Shown one piece after another: positions 20,798 to 32,772 of a stretch of 64,000 nt of DNA. Under the pieces are notes generated by a model, which made no database searches, was not told where the DNA came from, and was given only the letters and a program-made list of their open reading frames with translations. This stretch comes from Glebionis coronaria. Taxonomy: Eukaryota > Streptophyta > Magnoliopsida > Asterales > Asteraceae. Numbering within the stretch: position 1 is the first letter of the stretch; each line of letters begins with the position of its first letter. Position numbers and translations under genes: made by a program. The stretch covers positions 1,240,001-1,304,000 of the forward strand of contig JANFOE010000191.1 in NCBI GenBank assembly GCA_025667525.1. Reading direction: 5' to 3'.

Positions 20798-23700
20798 TAA
20801 CCGGGGGTGTCTTGTATCCGTGTGTTATCTGATTCGAGGTGTGTTAACAAGATTCATTCTGTTATTAGAATCATGGTTCGTACATTGTTATGATTCATTT
20901 CTATCATGTCTCATTTATATCTATCCTCATCTGTTTGTCTCGGTATATTTTTTTTGTCCACTATTCTTGTCATGCCTCGTTACAATGTTTTTGTACAAAT
21001 TTTTGGTACCTGTTTAGCTTTTTTGTCCATGTCCTCCTTTATTAAATCTAATATGTTTGGGTATAAGAAAAAATCATATGGTCCAACCATTTTTTTCGGT
21101 ATCTTCAAAGCTGGTCAAAAACCTTTTACGATGGGATATTACGATGGGATATTACGATAGGATATTCAGATGGGTGAGTGCAATGCAGTTTTCTTTACAA
21201 TGGCTACCTTGATCGCGTTGACTGCGATGGCTACTTTGATCGCATTGAATGCGATGGCTATTTTGATCGCATTGACTGCGATGGCTCGCATGTTACGATG
21301 GAAATGTTGTGATCGTATCATGCGATCGTATCTTGCGATGGCATGATATGTTGAGTGCGATGGGTTCTTGTTGTGTTGCGATGACTTGTTCAATTGATGC
21401 ATATTACAATGGGACAAATCATTACGATGGGTCAAGAATGTCAAAATAGTGGAGTTTATATCAGTTAAATTAATATATCAGATTTAGACTCATGTTTTTT
21501 TTCAAAAAACCCATCAGTTTATACCTATCACACAACATTTTTAACAAAACCAGCAATACAAAACCAATCTTGAAGCACATCATTCAAACCAGTAACTTTA
21601 AAATCTGACTCATGGACTTACTAACCTAAACTGAGACCAAATCTGTAACAAAAATATTTAAACACTCCAACCTTTTATCTCCTCAACACCACTCGATCTT
21701 CCTAATCTCATCATCTCCTAATCCCAACACATCTAGACTCGTATACATACTCAGAAAGATCTCAGATTTGTTAATACGTTTTTTTTAATTTTAAAAAGAT
21801 TTTTTTGCGTTTAACAATTAATCATCACATATCTTTGATTCGTTTATATCTCAAATTGACAAGCAACAAATCCTTAACCTACCCGAGACCACATCTGTGA
21901 TCTTGAAGCCTTCTCCAAAAACTGAATAACTCCAAACGATTGTCACAAGATTGCTGTGTTAGTCAGTGCTAATGGGTCTGGGATTCGCGTATCATTTTCA
22001 TGTTCAAATGATATGTGGGTAAATCGAATTTGAGTTTAGATGGTTTGATGATATGTGTTTGATTGAAGATGGGAGTGGAGATGAGAGCAGATGGAAAGTT
22101 GGGAGAGATGTAAACGGCGGTGTAAACAAGGTGATAAAAGGGGGCCGATTCTTTTATGTCGAGTGATGAATGTGGGTTTGGTGTGATGTAGTTTTTTATG
22201 TGAGATATTAGGGGTTACTACTTTATATCACATTTCAATGTTGACTAGCTACTCACCTATACACGTGGTCAAAAGGGGGCGATGGAAACAATGTGATGGT
22301 TGAGTCATAGTTGATATATCCCACTTGTCTATGTTCTTTGACCGGGTATTGACTGGGTCGACTTTATGTTTTATTGGGTCGTGTACTATCACATTTATCT
22401 TAACTTTGATGATATTCTCGTGGGCCGGTATTACTTGCTCTTTTTGAGCAGATTTTGGGCTAATGATAAAGATGTTGTTGCGCCGATCACTACTTTATCC
22501 GAAGGTATATAGTGATTCGATTAATTTTTTGCAATCATATTTGGGATGACCGTTTTTATATCCGAATATTGCAAAATTAATCATGTTGGATTTTGAGTTA
22601 CGGGGTTATTTGATTGAGCCGGGTATTTCGAAAGAACCAAGTAGTAAAATTGTTGTCGAGTTAAAAGCTTATGGGACAGGATTTTATTATTTTGGTAGGC
22701 CGTTTAAACTGTGACATTTAAGGCAGGGTATCCGTTTTCGATCATATCACTTCTTCACGAACAACAAACACAACAAACACGATACATTACACTACAAAAC
22801 TATCCTTATCAAAAATTCACCTAAATTCCTAACGGCTATTACGGTTTATGTGAATACGAAGATGATTCGATGCTACTTATTTGAGGTTCAAGTGAGATTT
22901 CTCAGAGGCGTTCTTATCTTATCTTTAAAGGAGTACTTACGAATTTTTAAGATAACTTGTTCGCGCATATACGGTTTGAATAAGACTTGAAGTATCTAGT
23001 TTCCAGTGTCAAGGGGAGGATGGACGACGACATGGATAACTATCATTTTTTTGGGAGCTTCGTTGCGGTTCTCAGTGTCACACGCACTTGTAGTTGTGGA
23101 TTTCTTCAAGAGATGTAGTATCTTTTCATATACCGCCTGTTTTGGTATAGGGTACTTTAGAGAGGTTGTACCTTTTTAATACCGCCTTTTGGTATAGGGT
23201 ACGTTTAAGACTTCTCTGCATCGCTCTTCATTCTACTATAGTGCAAGCTTAAGTTCAAGTTTGGGGAATTCTACTTCAGTTTCAAGTTTGGTTTATCGGG
23301 TTATCTTCATCAGTGGTCACTATTAATTACCAACAGAATTGATAAGGGGACTCAGTTCGGGGTGATCTTGAGAGAATTTTGTTTAGAGAGATATTGTTGA
23401 CATCTTCTCACATAGTAATGGTTACTAAGTAAGCGGTTCCAGTTGGCATACCACGTACACACATGAAGGATGATTCCCTTAATAGGTATCATCCTGGAGA
23501 GAGAAATGTGTACATGCGGGGTCACTTGACTTTGGTGTTACCATTTCTACATAAAGGGATAAGTTGTCTACATTCGGGACTTAAATGACTTTGATGTGGC
23601 AACTTTATATCATCACTGTCCTGTCAGGAGAAATGTGCTTTCCGGGACTTAATTGACTCTGGTGCTACGGTTTTACTTCATGTTCAGGATAGAGTGGGTA

Positions 23701-24036
23701 CTTCTGGTAATCTATCATAGAATCAAGACTGGGATTGCTTCAATTTGTGAGAAAATGTTGATGACGTTATCACCTCCCATAGATTTCCTCTGAAGGATCT
23801 GTTTGGGAGGGAGCAGTCTTTACTGCTTGTTTTATGAAAGGCCTTCTAGTTGGGAGAGAGTAAAACTCAACTAGATTCTACAAAGCTGAAGAAATAGAGC
23901 TGGAGTATTCAAGAAGATGAAGGTCGCTGAAGACTGTCTCAAGGAATGCTGGAATTCAAGCTTATCATTTTTCTTTATTTTTGCTTGTAGGATTCATTGT
24001 AGCCAACTCACGTGAGTTACCATCTTGGAGGGAGAT
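20798..24036 (+). other. R4 interior, non-coding
   Basis: No retroelement domain in any frame. A 27-bp unit is repeated three times at 21202-21282. Imperfect repeats containing TACCGCCT and GGTATAGGGTAC lie near 23135 and 23185, and repeats around GGGACTTAA-TGACT near 23577 and 23645. The stretch 21480-22250 has a different, GC-variable texture and could be captured DNA, but I cannot identify a source. The purine tract TTGGAGGGAGAT at 24025-24036 is the likely PPT. Confidence 0.65.
21202..21282 (+). repeat. Three 27-bp tandem units in R4
   Basis: Units 21202-21228, 21229-21255 and 21256-21282, each GGCTA(C/T)(C/T)TTGATCGC followed by (G/A)TTGA(C/A)TGCGAT. The length is a multiple of three, so all three frames stay open through it, but no surrounding protein is recognisable. 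Confidence 0.9.
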
Positions 24037-24349
24037 TGTTAGACTTACTTTTTGGTAAGCTGGCGCCTTTCACGTGAGTTGGAATAGACTTATATCCATT
24101 TGCTATACGCAAGGACTAATTATGCAAATGATAGATAGTCTAGTTATGTTAGGCCCATAAATACCCCCATGACTCTCCATGGGGGTGTGGAAGTTTTGTT
24201 CATTTTTCCTTTGTTTTCTTTCACTTGAATAAAACACACAACTTTCCTTTCACCTCTCTCTAACTTTCTCTCACTAGAACTATCAATGTTCATCATGTTC
24301 TTTGATCATCCCCAACCCCCCGATCTAGGTGCTTTTTTGATGCTTATCA
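24037..24349 (+). repeat. R4 3' LTR
   Basis: 313 bp, near-identical to 20472-20783. The post-TATA hairpin is here 8 bp (CCCCCATG 24164-24171, CATGGGGG 24178-24185). The TATA box is altered (CATAAATA). Confidence 0.9.
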
Positions 24350-24354
24350 AAAAT
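24350..24354. repeat. Right TSD of R4 (AAAAT)
   Basis: Pairs with 20467-20471; R3's tail resumes here. Confidence 0.85.
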
Positions 24355-24561
24355 CGAGGATGACAAACTTATCTCTATGAGGCATTCACGTGTTCTTATT
24401 CTTTGACCCTAAAATTCACTTTATCGTGATGAAAATAATACATTATGTCTAAAACACGTGTAGTAGATTATTTAAATTTATGTCTTCAATAAATGTCATC
24501 ATAAAATGAATTTTGGAAGTGCTACGATACTTAATTCTAGCATTGCGTGAGGGCACGTCAA

Positions 24562-27500
24562 TGTTCATTGTGTATTTTAGGTATGGATATCGTGAAATCA
24601 ACAAAAGATCACAAGAATCAAGCAAAAACGAACACGGGAAACGAAGCCGCACAAAGAACCGGACCCGAATCATGAATTTCCTTTGAAGTTCTTGAAGTTT
24701 GAAGATTTGGCAAAAATGATCCCTCGAGAACTGAAGACTTGTCATATTATACCCTTGCAAAACTCAATTATTACATTAGGGTCCCTAATATTTCAAGATA
24801 TTGCATTAATGGTCCTTGAAGAATGGTCAAAATACACAACAAGCCCTTGGAACAAGTTTATGAAACTTGTTGTGGCCAAAATGGGAAAAAGGAAACTTAG
24901 TTATAAAGGGAAGTTGGTTTTGGACTGTTTGAAACCTAATATAGCACAAGTTTGGGAGTCAAGGGGCCATTGTGGGCAGACAAGGATACTTATTCCACCA
25001 ACCAGCCACTGACACCTCACCACAACACCCCACATCACCCCACGTCACCCCACCCCACTTTAAACTTAAACCCGTTTTTATTTAACTAAGCCAACACTGG
25101 TCAAATTTTTTAAAACGTGGGAATAACTTTATTAATACCTAAACTAGATTAAACCATTGTTCATCACCCCACTTAATCCCCAAGAACCCTAATCCCATAA
25201 CCCTAACAGAACAAAGAGGTTTATTATCCAACACTCCAGATCATTAATTCGATATCCCCTCATCACAACTCCACTCTCACATTTACCAAACTTACACCCA
25301 TGTGACCAGTAGGGTCACCCCCTGCTGCGTCACTTTCACATCAACACCCAAAAAGAGACCAGATGAACGGCTCTCCTTTATTCCTTGCTCCCAAAGATGT
25401 ATGAACGACCAAGATTGGTCAAATGACAACTGGATACAGTAGGATCAACACATGGGATCACAAGACTCGAATTTTTCAAACAAGCCAAGGGCATTCTCAG
25501 GAAATTAGGAGTTAGGGTTTGCATTTGTATTCAACCTTCTAGAATGATCATGTAGTAGTATATAAACAACCATCCAACTTGTGGATTGATGTTCCAGATT
25601 TTAATTTGTAAAATTTTTAAAGTGAATTAATTAAAGAAGCTTTTAATCTTGCAAATATATATGAGTTCCTTATTTATCTTTCTAGTAATGTTAATTTAGT
25701 GTAGTTTAAATGGTTTGATTTTCATATCAAAAAATTAATTTGGTTAAAAGATTTTTGGCAAATTAAGGTTTTTGAGATCCAAATTTGTGGACTGTTAATA
25801 AGGTTTGAGTGACATCCAAACCCTACTTTTAGGTTTTCATCTTTTTTATTTTGAGTTGGTTTCAAAAAAAGTACTTTTCCTTTCTTAAAATTTCAAAATC
25901 AGTGATTCATCACTCTTGTTTTACTTACTGTCCATAAGCTCCTCCAAAATCTATTTGACAAATAGCTTTTGGATCAGTTTGAGGGCTTGTTATTTTCTTG
26001 TTTGTTGTGCTTGTGCAGGTTTTCAAACCAAGCAAGACCATCTCTCCCATTCTCTTTGAATATTTTGTTGAAGATATTGTTTAGCCCTAGGTCCCTTGTG
26101 GATTCTACCAGCAGGGTATTCTCTACATGCTGTCATAAGCTCACATCAGCTCTAAAAAGACCAAGTAGAAGGCATCAGCCAGGTAGCTATTGGCTTGAAC
26201 CCTGCTTACTTTTTTGTGTGAATCTATGGATTTAAGATAAAGTGTTGGCATACCTGTTTTTATTATTTGTTAATGATTATTGAAGTTGTTGATGCATGCT
26301 AGCATAGATTGGAATAGGTTTACGGTTGATTTGAATACAATCTATTTGCAAAATCTTGATTTCAGATTTAAAGGGTTGTTTGGATAGGCTTACTAGAAGA
26401 CTTGGGGTGACAACCAAGCCTTCATTCAGTGCTAAACACTTTTGTTGGGGATTGATATATTCAGTTTAGGTGATAGACAACATTAGTTAAGGGTCATTCA
26501 AGAATTTGCATGTTATTCTTTAAGATTTGTCAGTAGGCTCATATAGACTGTAATTCTGAATTTTAAGTTCCACAATTTAACTATCAGTTAGTTGTAGTAT
26601 TAATCTAGGATTGGTAGTAGCTCACTTGTGATTTGGTATGTCTGTTTGATAGTTGTGCTTGTCCAAAATCCACTTAATAGCCAATTACATCAGCAAACAA
26701 TCCATGGACCTACCCTAGTTCATCAGTGAATGAATTTGGGCTTTTTTGTGTTTGATTTTTGTATTAAGCTTGTTCTTTTTCTTGTTAATCTTGACTCCCT
26801 ACACTCAACTGAGTGTGGAGGTGCTCTTGTTTTCAATTAAAACCAAGTGACAAAGTTTTTACAAGCTAAAACGTCCACATACCTCAGTTTCTGTTAAACC
26901 AGTGGGAAGAATCTTCCCACTGATAGTGTTCCTTTCCCACTGCTAAGCAAAAGGACAAACCAGTCCACCAGTCAACATCAGACCTGGGTGACTTTTGTCT
27001 TTAGTGGAGTTTTTTCAGATTTTTCTAGTTTTTCTATTTTTTTCATGTTTTAGTATTTAATTTAAGATTTTTCATTAAGTTTATTTTCAAATTACTGTTC
27101 ATTTACTATTTTTTAGAATTAATTTCATTTTAATTAGTTTAATTAATTTCTGTTTTTGTCTTTTAGTGCAAAACTTTAATATTTTTCAGTTTTAAAAATT
27201 TTGTTAGATTCAGAAAAATATTTTAGGTTTTTAGTTAAAAAAAGTTTCACTATTCATCTTTTTAATCATTTTTTAGATTTAACTTAAGTTTAATTAGGAT
27301 TTAATTTAAACTGTTTTGACTTTTAGTGTAAAAAATTATTGTTTTCAATTTTTTAAATTTTTTTACTGTTTAGTAATATAAATTAGGATTTTTCAAACAG
27401 TAAGTTTAATTTGTTTTTAGTGTTTTAAAAATAGAAAAGTAGTCTTTAAAATTTAGGAAAAATACCTTTTAGTCTTTAAATAATATAAGTGAGTTATTAG

Positions 27501-27936
27501 TTCAATAAAATAATATTTTGGGCTTTTTCTTAATTATATTTAATTTTAGGGCTTTAATTAGCATTAAAAATTGAATATTTAATAAATAAAAGGTTTTAAA
27601 ATTTATTTATTGAATTTTTATTCTTATTTATATTATTTTAGACTTAGATTTCATTTTTAATTAATTTTTAATTTTATCACGTTTTACGTAATTACATCAT
27701 CGTTTTACGTCAATTCGTCATAGTGTAATCGTAGTCGTAGCTCGTCTTTTATTTTTCTCTCTTTAAACCAAAAACGACACTAACCCAAACTTTGATTTTA
27801 CATATTGGCACTTCATTCACACACCTCCTTCGAGAACGAACCCGCATTTATCGGTTTTACGTTTTTCCTAAAACGTAAGACTTAATACTTGCCCATTATA
27901 CGTTGTTTTCCTAAACACGTATTTTTACTACTATCA
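24562..27936 (+). repeat. R3 3' LTR, lacking its first 92 bp
   Basis: Matches the 5' LTR from 10748 onward and ends with the same CTACTATCA at the TSD. The first 92 bp, including the terminal hairpin, are missing, and the 207 bp before it (24355-24561) are R3 tail. The PPT that should precede the LTR is therefore also missing. TATA box at 25559-25566. It also lacks a short stretch near the position matching 13570 of the 5' LTR. The deletion must postdate insertion because the TSD is intact. Confidence 0.9.
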
Positions 27937-27941
27937 ACGAG
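27937..27941. repeat. Right TSD of R3 (ACGAG)
   Basis: Identical to 10651-10655. Confidence 0.93.
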
Positions 27942-29990
27942 ACAATTATCAATTTGAGCCTTTTATTAACATGTTTCATGATATGCATTTTAACATAAGT
28001 TTTGCCGACACTTTAATCATGATGCCTCGATTTGCCGCCAACTTTAAGAGTATGTTAAACAGCAAGGAGAAATTGCAACAATTGTCTAGTTGTTCATCGG
28101 TTTATCTTAACCGCATACCTCAAAAAGTCGGTGACCTCGGTAAGTTCTTAATTCCGGTTGGTTTACAAGATATGGAAGAATGCTACCTGGCCAATCTTGG
28201 TGCTAGTATTAATTTGATGCCTCTTGACATATTCAAGTCGCTCAATATTCCTAATCTTACTCCTTCAAGAATGTCTATCGAGATGGCCGATCATTCTACG
28301 ATTACCGCATGTGGATTGGCCAAAGACGTTTTTGTGAAAGTGGGAAAGTTCTATTATCCGGTAGACTTGATCATAGCCGATATTCCCACGGATCCTCAAG
28401 TTCCTCTTATTTTAGGTAGTTCGTTTTTGGATACGTTAATGGCGTTGATTGATGTGCATGCTAGGAACATCACCTTACGTTTCAACAACGAGGAACTTGT
28501 TATAAACGCAACTCAAAACTCCAAACTTTCTCATGTTTATTATATCGCGACTTTAAACCATATTGATATGATCGATGTCGTTTGCGAAGAATTTTCACAA
28601 GAATTTTTAGGTTTTGGTGATGAAGAAAATAGTAGCAATCCCACTATGCTCGATCCTATCCTTGATAATTCGACACCATATTTCACTCCATTTGAAGGAG
28701 GTGAGTTTACTATGGAAGAGGATGTACCTCGAACTTCTAACGAAGACCTCGACAATGATGAGGACTTTTCGATTATCAAGGATTTTCTCAACGATTTTTC
28801 ATTTTCTCCGCTGGTGGAGGTTATGAGTATCGAACCCAAATCTTCAATCGAGGAACCACCAATCCTCGAGTTGAAAGATCTTCCTCCTCATCTTGAATAC
28901 GTATTCTTCGAAGGAGACGATAAGTTGCCGGTTATTATTGCGAAGGATCTTTCGGATGATGAAAAAACCGCACTTATCGATGTCTTGAAGGCTCACAAAA
29001 GGGCAATTGCGTGGAAATTATCCGACATTAAGGGTATCGACCCAAAGTTTTGCACCCACAAAATTTTAATGGAGGAAGACTACAAGCCCGCAATCCAATG
29101 TCAAAGGAGGGTGAACCTCAAAATTCACAACGTCATCAAAAAGGAAGTCCTTAAACTCCTTGACGCGGGAATGATTTACCCTATTTCTGATAGCCCTTGG
29201 GTGAGTCCCATTCATTATGTCCCTAAAAAGAGAGGAATGACCGTTGTGCCAAACGATGACAACAAGTTAATTCCAAATCGACTCGTGACTGGTTGGAGGG
29301 TGTGTATTGACTATCGTAAGTTAAATGACGCCATTCCTAAAGACCATTTTACCTTGCCCTTCATGGATCAAATGCTGGAGCGTCTTGCGGGAAACGATTT
29401 CTATTGCTTTTTAGATTGTTTTTTTGGTTACTTCCAAATCCCCATCGATCCTCGTGATCAAGAAAAAACTACGTTTACGTGTCCATATGGAACGTTTGCC
29501 TATCGTAGAATGCCATTCGGACTTTGCAATGCACCGGGAACTTTTCAGCGGTGTATGATGGCTATTTTTCATGACATGATCGAGAAGACGATAGAAGTCT
29601 TTATGGATGACTTTTCCGTGTTTGTTAGTTCGTTCACTTCGTGCTTAGGAAATTTGAAACACATGTTGAAACGTTGTGAGGAAACCAACCTTGTGCTCAA
29701 TTGGGAAAAATGTCATTTATGGTTAAAGAAGGAATCGTCTTAGGACACAAGGTTTCGAAAGCGGGGACTGAGGTAGACAAAGCTAACATAGACGTCATCG
29801 CCAAATTACCTCATCCCAAAACCATTAAGGGAGTTAGGAGTTTCCTAGGCCACGCGGGCTTTTATCGTCGATTCATCAAGGATTTTTCAAACATATCTCG
29901 ACCCATTACACACCTCCTTGAAAAAGAGGCTCCTTTTGTCTTTAACGAAGATTGTGTACGAGCCTTTGAAATCCTAAAAAGGAAACTTAC
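27942..29990 (+). pseudogene. pro-pol: R2 protease and reverse transcriptase
   Basis: Directly continues the gag linker cut at 10655. The protease lies at about 28000-28500; its active-site motif reads Asn-Leu-Gly (AAT at 28193) where R1 and R9 have Asp-Leu-Gly, so it is inactive. An acidic linker (28620-28830) leads to RT, with WRVCIDYRKL near 29300, [12 protein letters not shown] near 29510 and the catalytic FMDD at 29600-29611. A one-base deletion at about 29716 shifts the frame; RT connection and thumb continue from 29701 ([27 protein letters not shown]) to the R5b insertion. The main open frame is 27971-29743 (590 residues). Confidence 0.9.
29986..29990. repeat. Left TSD of R5b (CTTAC)
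   Basis: Identical to 31899-31903. RT-RNase H reading is continuous once R5b and one copy are removed. Confidence 0.9.
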
Positions 29991-30414
29991 TAATAAGTGT
30001 GAAAACACTTATCCTTTTACCACTTATTTATAATAATAACAAGACCAAAATGTGTATTTAATGTCGTAAAAGGCGGAATTATGCGTGGTTTGTGTTTTTA
30101 TTGAGTTTTAGGACAAAAATATGAAAAAGGAAGAAAACACGGGCTTTTATCGAAGAAAAAGACAAAACATAAAGTCAAAAGATCAAAAGTGAAAGAAGAA
30201 CGGAAGTCAAAAGCCTATTCTGAAGATTTATCGAAGAAAAAGTCTAAAGACGGAAGTTTAATAAAGTCGAAGAACCAAGTCTACTAAAAGAAGAAAATTA
30301 GAAGACGAGTTCATGTTATCATTTGACTAATCCCGAGACAAAGTCGAGAAAGACGAGTTATTTAAAAGACGAGAAGACAAGAAGAAAAGAAGCAACAACA
30401 ACCTCCCCTTCCCC

Positions 30415-30422
30415 TATATATA
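30415..30422 (+). promoter_or_regulatory. TATA box of R5b
   Basis: TATATATA after CCCTTCCCC, same context as 7934 in R5a. Confidence 0.55.
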
Positions 30423-30999
30423 GTCTCCTAATCTTCATTAGGAGGAGTGAGTCATTTTTTTTAATTTTTCATATTAGGTAATTAGGAGTATGTGTTTTAC
30501 TTTCTCTCTCTAGTTTTTCTTAATCTTTCATTTTTAATCTTGTATTTGGATCTTAATCATCTTAATTAATTCAAGCTTATTATAAATCTCTCATTCTTCC
30601 TTTCTTAATCTTGTGGTTGATTTAATTAATCATGTAGTTTGTTTAATCTTGTTAGTTATTTGGTTGATTTGCTTATTTCAATTAATCTTATGGTTGTGAT
30701 GTGGTGGATGTTTTAGCTTATTGTGATTATTGATTTATTAGTGTTTAGTTTGTATTTAATAAAGTTGATTTGGTAGATTAATATTTTTAATTAAAGTTGA
30801 TTTTAAATATTTTGATTATTTTGTGTTTTTAAATTTTTTAATTTGTGGCTTATTAGTTTTTTTTTAAAACTAATTTGGTTTTAGTTTTGGTTAATTGCTT
30901 ATTTGGATTTGCTTATTTTTGGCTTAATTCGGTTAAACTGTTACTGTTACTTTCCCTGTTTTGTACATTTTCGGATTAGGGTTTTATATTTCCGAGAAT

Positions 31000-31460
31000 C
31001 TGTTATCCGAAAAACCTTGTTATTCCGAAGATTCATTATTCCGCAAAATAGCTTTATCCGAATTTATCAGTTTTATCCGAAAATGCCTTTTCCCTTTTAT
31101 CCGAAGATTGGAGATTATTCTGAATAAATCTGTTATTCCGAAGATTCGTGTTATTCCGAAAATCTCTTGTTATCCGAATATAAAGGGGTACTCCGAAAAT
31201 AGCCTTTTATCCGAAGATCTTGTATTATTCTGAATTATCTTTTTTATCCGAATTCCTTGATTTTTTCGAAGATGTTCATTATTCCGAATATATCAATTTT
31301 TTCGAAGAAGTAGTCTTATCCGAAATTGTCCCTTATCCCGAATATTTTGATTTTATCCAAATATGTCCATTTATCCGAAAATGTGGGTTTTTCTGAAAAT
31401 GTTTGAATTTCCGAATTAGGAGGTTTTTCCGAAAATAGTTTTTTTTATCCGAAATAGTTT
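31000..31460 (+). repeat. Degenerate TTATCCGAA array in R5b
   Basis: Around twenty copies of TTATTCCGAA, TTATCCGAA or close variants with AT-rich spacers of about 10-20 bp. It occupies the place of the ATTCCGAATT array of R5a. Confidence 0.8.
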
Positions 31461-31898
31461 ATTTTTAACTGTTTTTTATTTCATTTTCAATTTTATTTTA
31501 TTTAAGTTTTAAATTTGTTTAATTTCCTTATTTTGTCATTTAGTTTAAATCTTTTAAAGTTTTCATTTTGTATTTTAAATTAGCTCAACGAAAATTACTT
31601 TTTATTTACTTATCCGAGAGTGGAGCAAGTATAATCATTCAAGCAATTTATCCGAGTGTCATTCCATTAGCTATCCAATCTCAAATTATTCAGAAAATAA
31701 AGTTAGATTTCTCTCTTTTATTTTCATATTTATGTTTAATAACTTTAACGTTTATATTACTAGTAGACATAGATAATCAAAAGCTCCCCCTTTTAGTGCC
31801 CAAAAACAATAAGTCCACCCTAAACCGTGATCAATTAGAATTGAATCGAGTACGAACAACACACAAAACAAAGAACACATCAAAAGTCAGTCATATTA

Positions 31899-31903
31899 CT
31901 TAC
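31899..31903. repeat. Right TSD of R5b (CTTAC)
   Basis: Pairs with 29986-29990. Confidence 0.9.
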
Positions 31904-32772
31904 CGAAGCTCCCATTCTTGTTGCTCCCAATTGGAACCTCCCCTATTGGGGCCATTTTGGGGCAAAGTCATGAAAAGCAATTCTTGCCTATTCACTGTGC
32001 TAGCAAAACGATGACCGAGGCTCAACTTAAGTATACCACAACGGAAAAGGAATTCCTTGCCGTGGTGTATGCATTTGAGAAATTCCGACCTTATCTCGTC
32101 TTGACCAAAAGCATAGTGTATACGGACCATTCGGGAATCAAGTACCTCTTGGCTAAACAAGATGCAAAGCCGAGATTGCTTCGTTGGATTCTCCTCCTAC
32201 AAGAATTTTATGTCACGATACTTGACAAAAAAAGGAGCCGACAATCTTGCGGCCGATCACCTCTCTAGATTGGAAGATCCTCACCAAAGTGTGTACGTGA
32301 AAAAGGAAATCACCGAAACATTTCCTCTCGAGACACTTGGTGTAGTGAATTCCAAGAAAGATTCTTCCACCCCATGGTTTGCGGACATTGCAAATTACCA
32401 TGCGGGCAACTTCATCATCAAGGGTATGACGAATCAACAAAAACGGAAATTCTTTCGTGACGTCAAGTTCTACTTTTGGAACGACCCTTACCTATTTCGG
32501 ACTTGTGTGGATCAAATTATTTGATGTTGTGTTTTTGGCACCGAAGCTTCTAATATCCTTAGAGCTTGTCACGAGGGACCCACGGGTGGTCACCATGGTG
32601 CTAATCTCACGGAGAAGAAGGTCTTTGATGCCGGTTTCTTTTGGCCTACTATTTACCGAGATGCGCACGCACTTGTCAGTCGTGTGACTCATGCCAACGT
32701 CAAAGAAAAGCCTCACAAAACGATGAAATGCCACAAAATATCATCCAAGTGTGTAAGATCTTTGACGTTTAG
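31904..32772 (+). pseudogene. pol: R2 RNase H and integrase zinc-binding region
   Basis: RNase H resumes after R5b. About a dozen residues around the first catalytic Asp (the CDASD block seen in R1) are missing by deletion near 31945. The TTTEKE and TDHSG blocks follow (32038-32130). A one-base shift near 32230 moves the frame, then LAADHLSRL (near 32250) and the region up to 32522, where a TGA stop interrupts. The integrase N-terminal part with [10 protein letters not shown] and [14 protein letters not shown] follows (32570-32660), then further shifts. A TAG at 32770 stands where R1 has Trp, two codons before the integrase core. Confidence 0.85.

Larger units (their letters stand above)
20472..24349 (+). 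mobile_element. R4: non-autonomous Copia-like LTR element
   Basis: LTRs of 312 and 313 bp (20472-20783, 24037-24349) beginning TGTTAGAC and ending TCA, with few differences, and a perfect TSD AAAAT on both sides. An initiator-Met-type PBS follows the 5' LTR and a purine tract precedes the 3' LTR. The 3.25-kb interior has no gag or pol. It looks like a LARD-type or other non-autonomous Copia derivative moved by proteins from a partner. It inserted into R3's tail, so it is younger than R3. Confidence 0.9.
10656..27936 (+). mobile_element. R3: large LTR element with gag and protease but no pol
   Basis: Complete insertion bounded by the 5-bp TSD ACGAG. The 5' LTR is 10656-14157, the tRNA-Asp PBS is 14163-14179, gag and protease run 15144-17208, and the 3' LTR is 24562-27936. 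Between the protease and the tail there are about 1.6 kb of unfamiliar partly open sequence, and I find no RT, RNase H or integrase motif. The tail keeps blocks that follow integrase in R1 and R2, so R3 probably came from an Athila-like element by loss or replacement of pol. It would need pol proteins supplied by a relative. R4 is inserted in its tail. Length without R4 is about 13.4 kb. Confidence 0.88.
29991..31898 (+). mobile_element. R5b: 1.9-kb solo-LTR-like repeat, second copy
   Basis: Same family and orientation as R5a: start TAATAAGTGT with the identical terminal hairpin (stem 29993-30000 and 30005-30012, GAAA loop), TATA box at 30415-30422, short-repeat array at about 31000-31460, AAAAGCTCCCCCTTTTAGTG near 31779, end CATATTA. 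Perfect 5-bp TSD. No ORF of note. The array variant (TTATTCCGAA and TTATCCGAA) differs from that in R5a. It lies in R2's RT-RNase H junction. It is a separate insertion from R5a because the two TSDs differ. Confidence 0.8.

Noticed and set aside
25969..26235. Envelope-like gene in the Athila-type elements
   Set aside because: Some Athila elements have an env-like ORF after integrase. I looked in the tails of R1, R2 and R3 and saw no long ORF with signal and membrane segments after integrase; the hydrophobic frame at 18495 is short and lies before the post-integrase block.
7497..31898. R5a and R5b as the two LTRs of one giant element
   Set aside because: Their TSDs differ (GAGGC/GAAGC and CTTAC/CTTAC), and R2's coding order continues across each one separately, so they are independent insertions.
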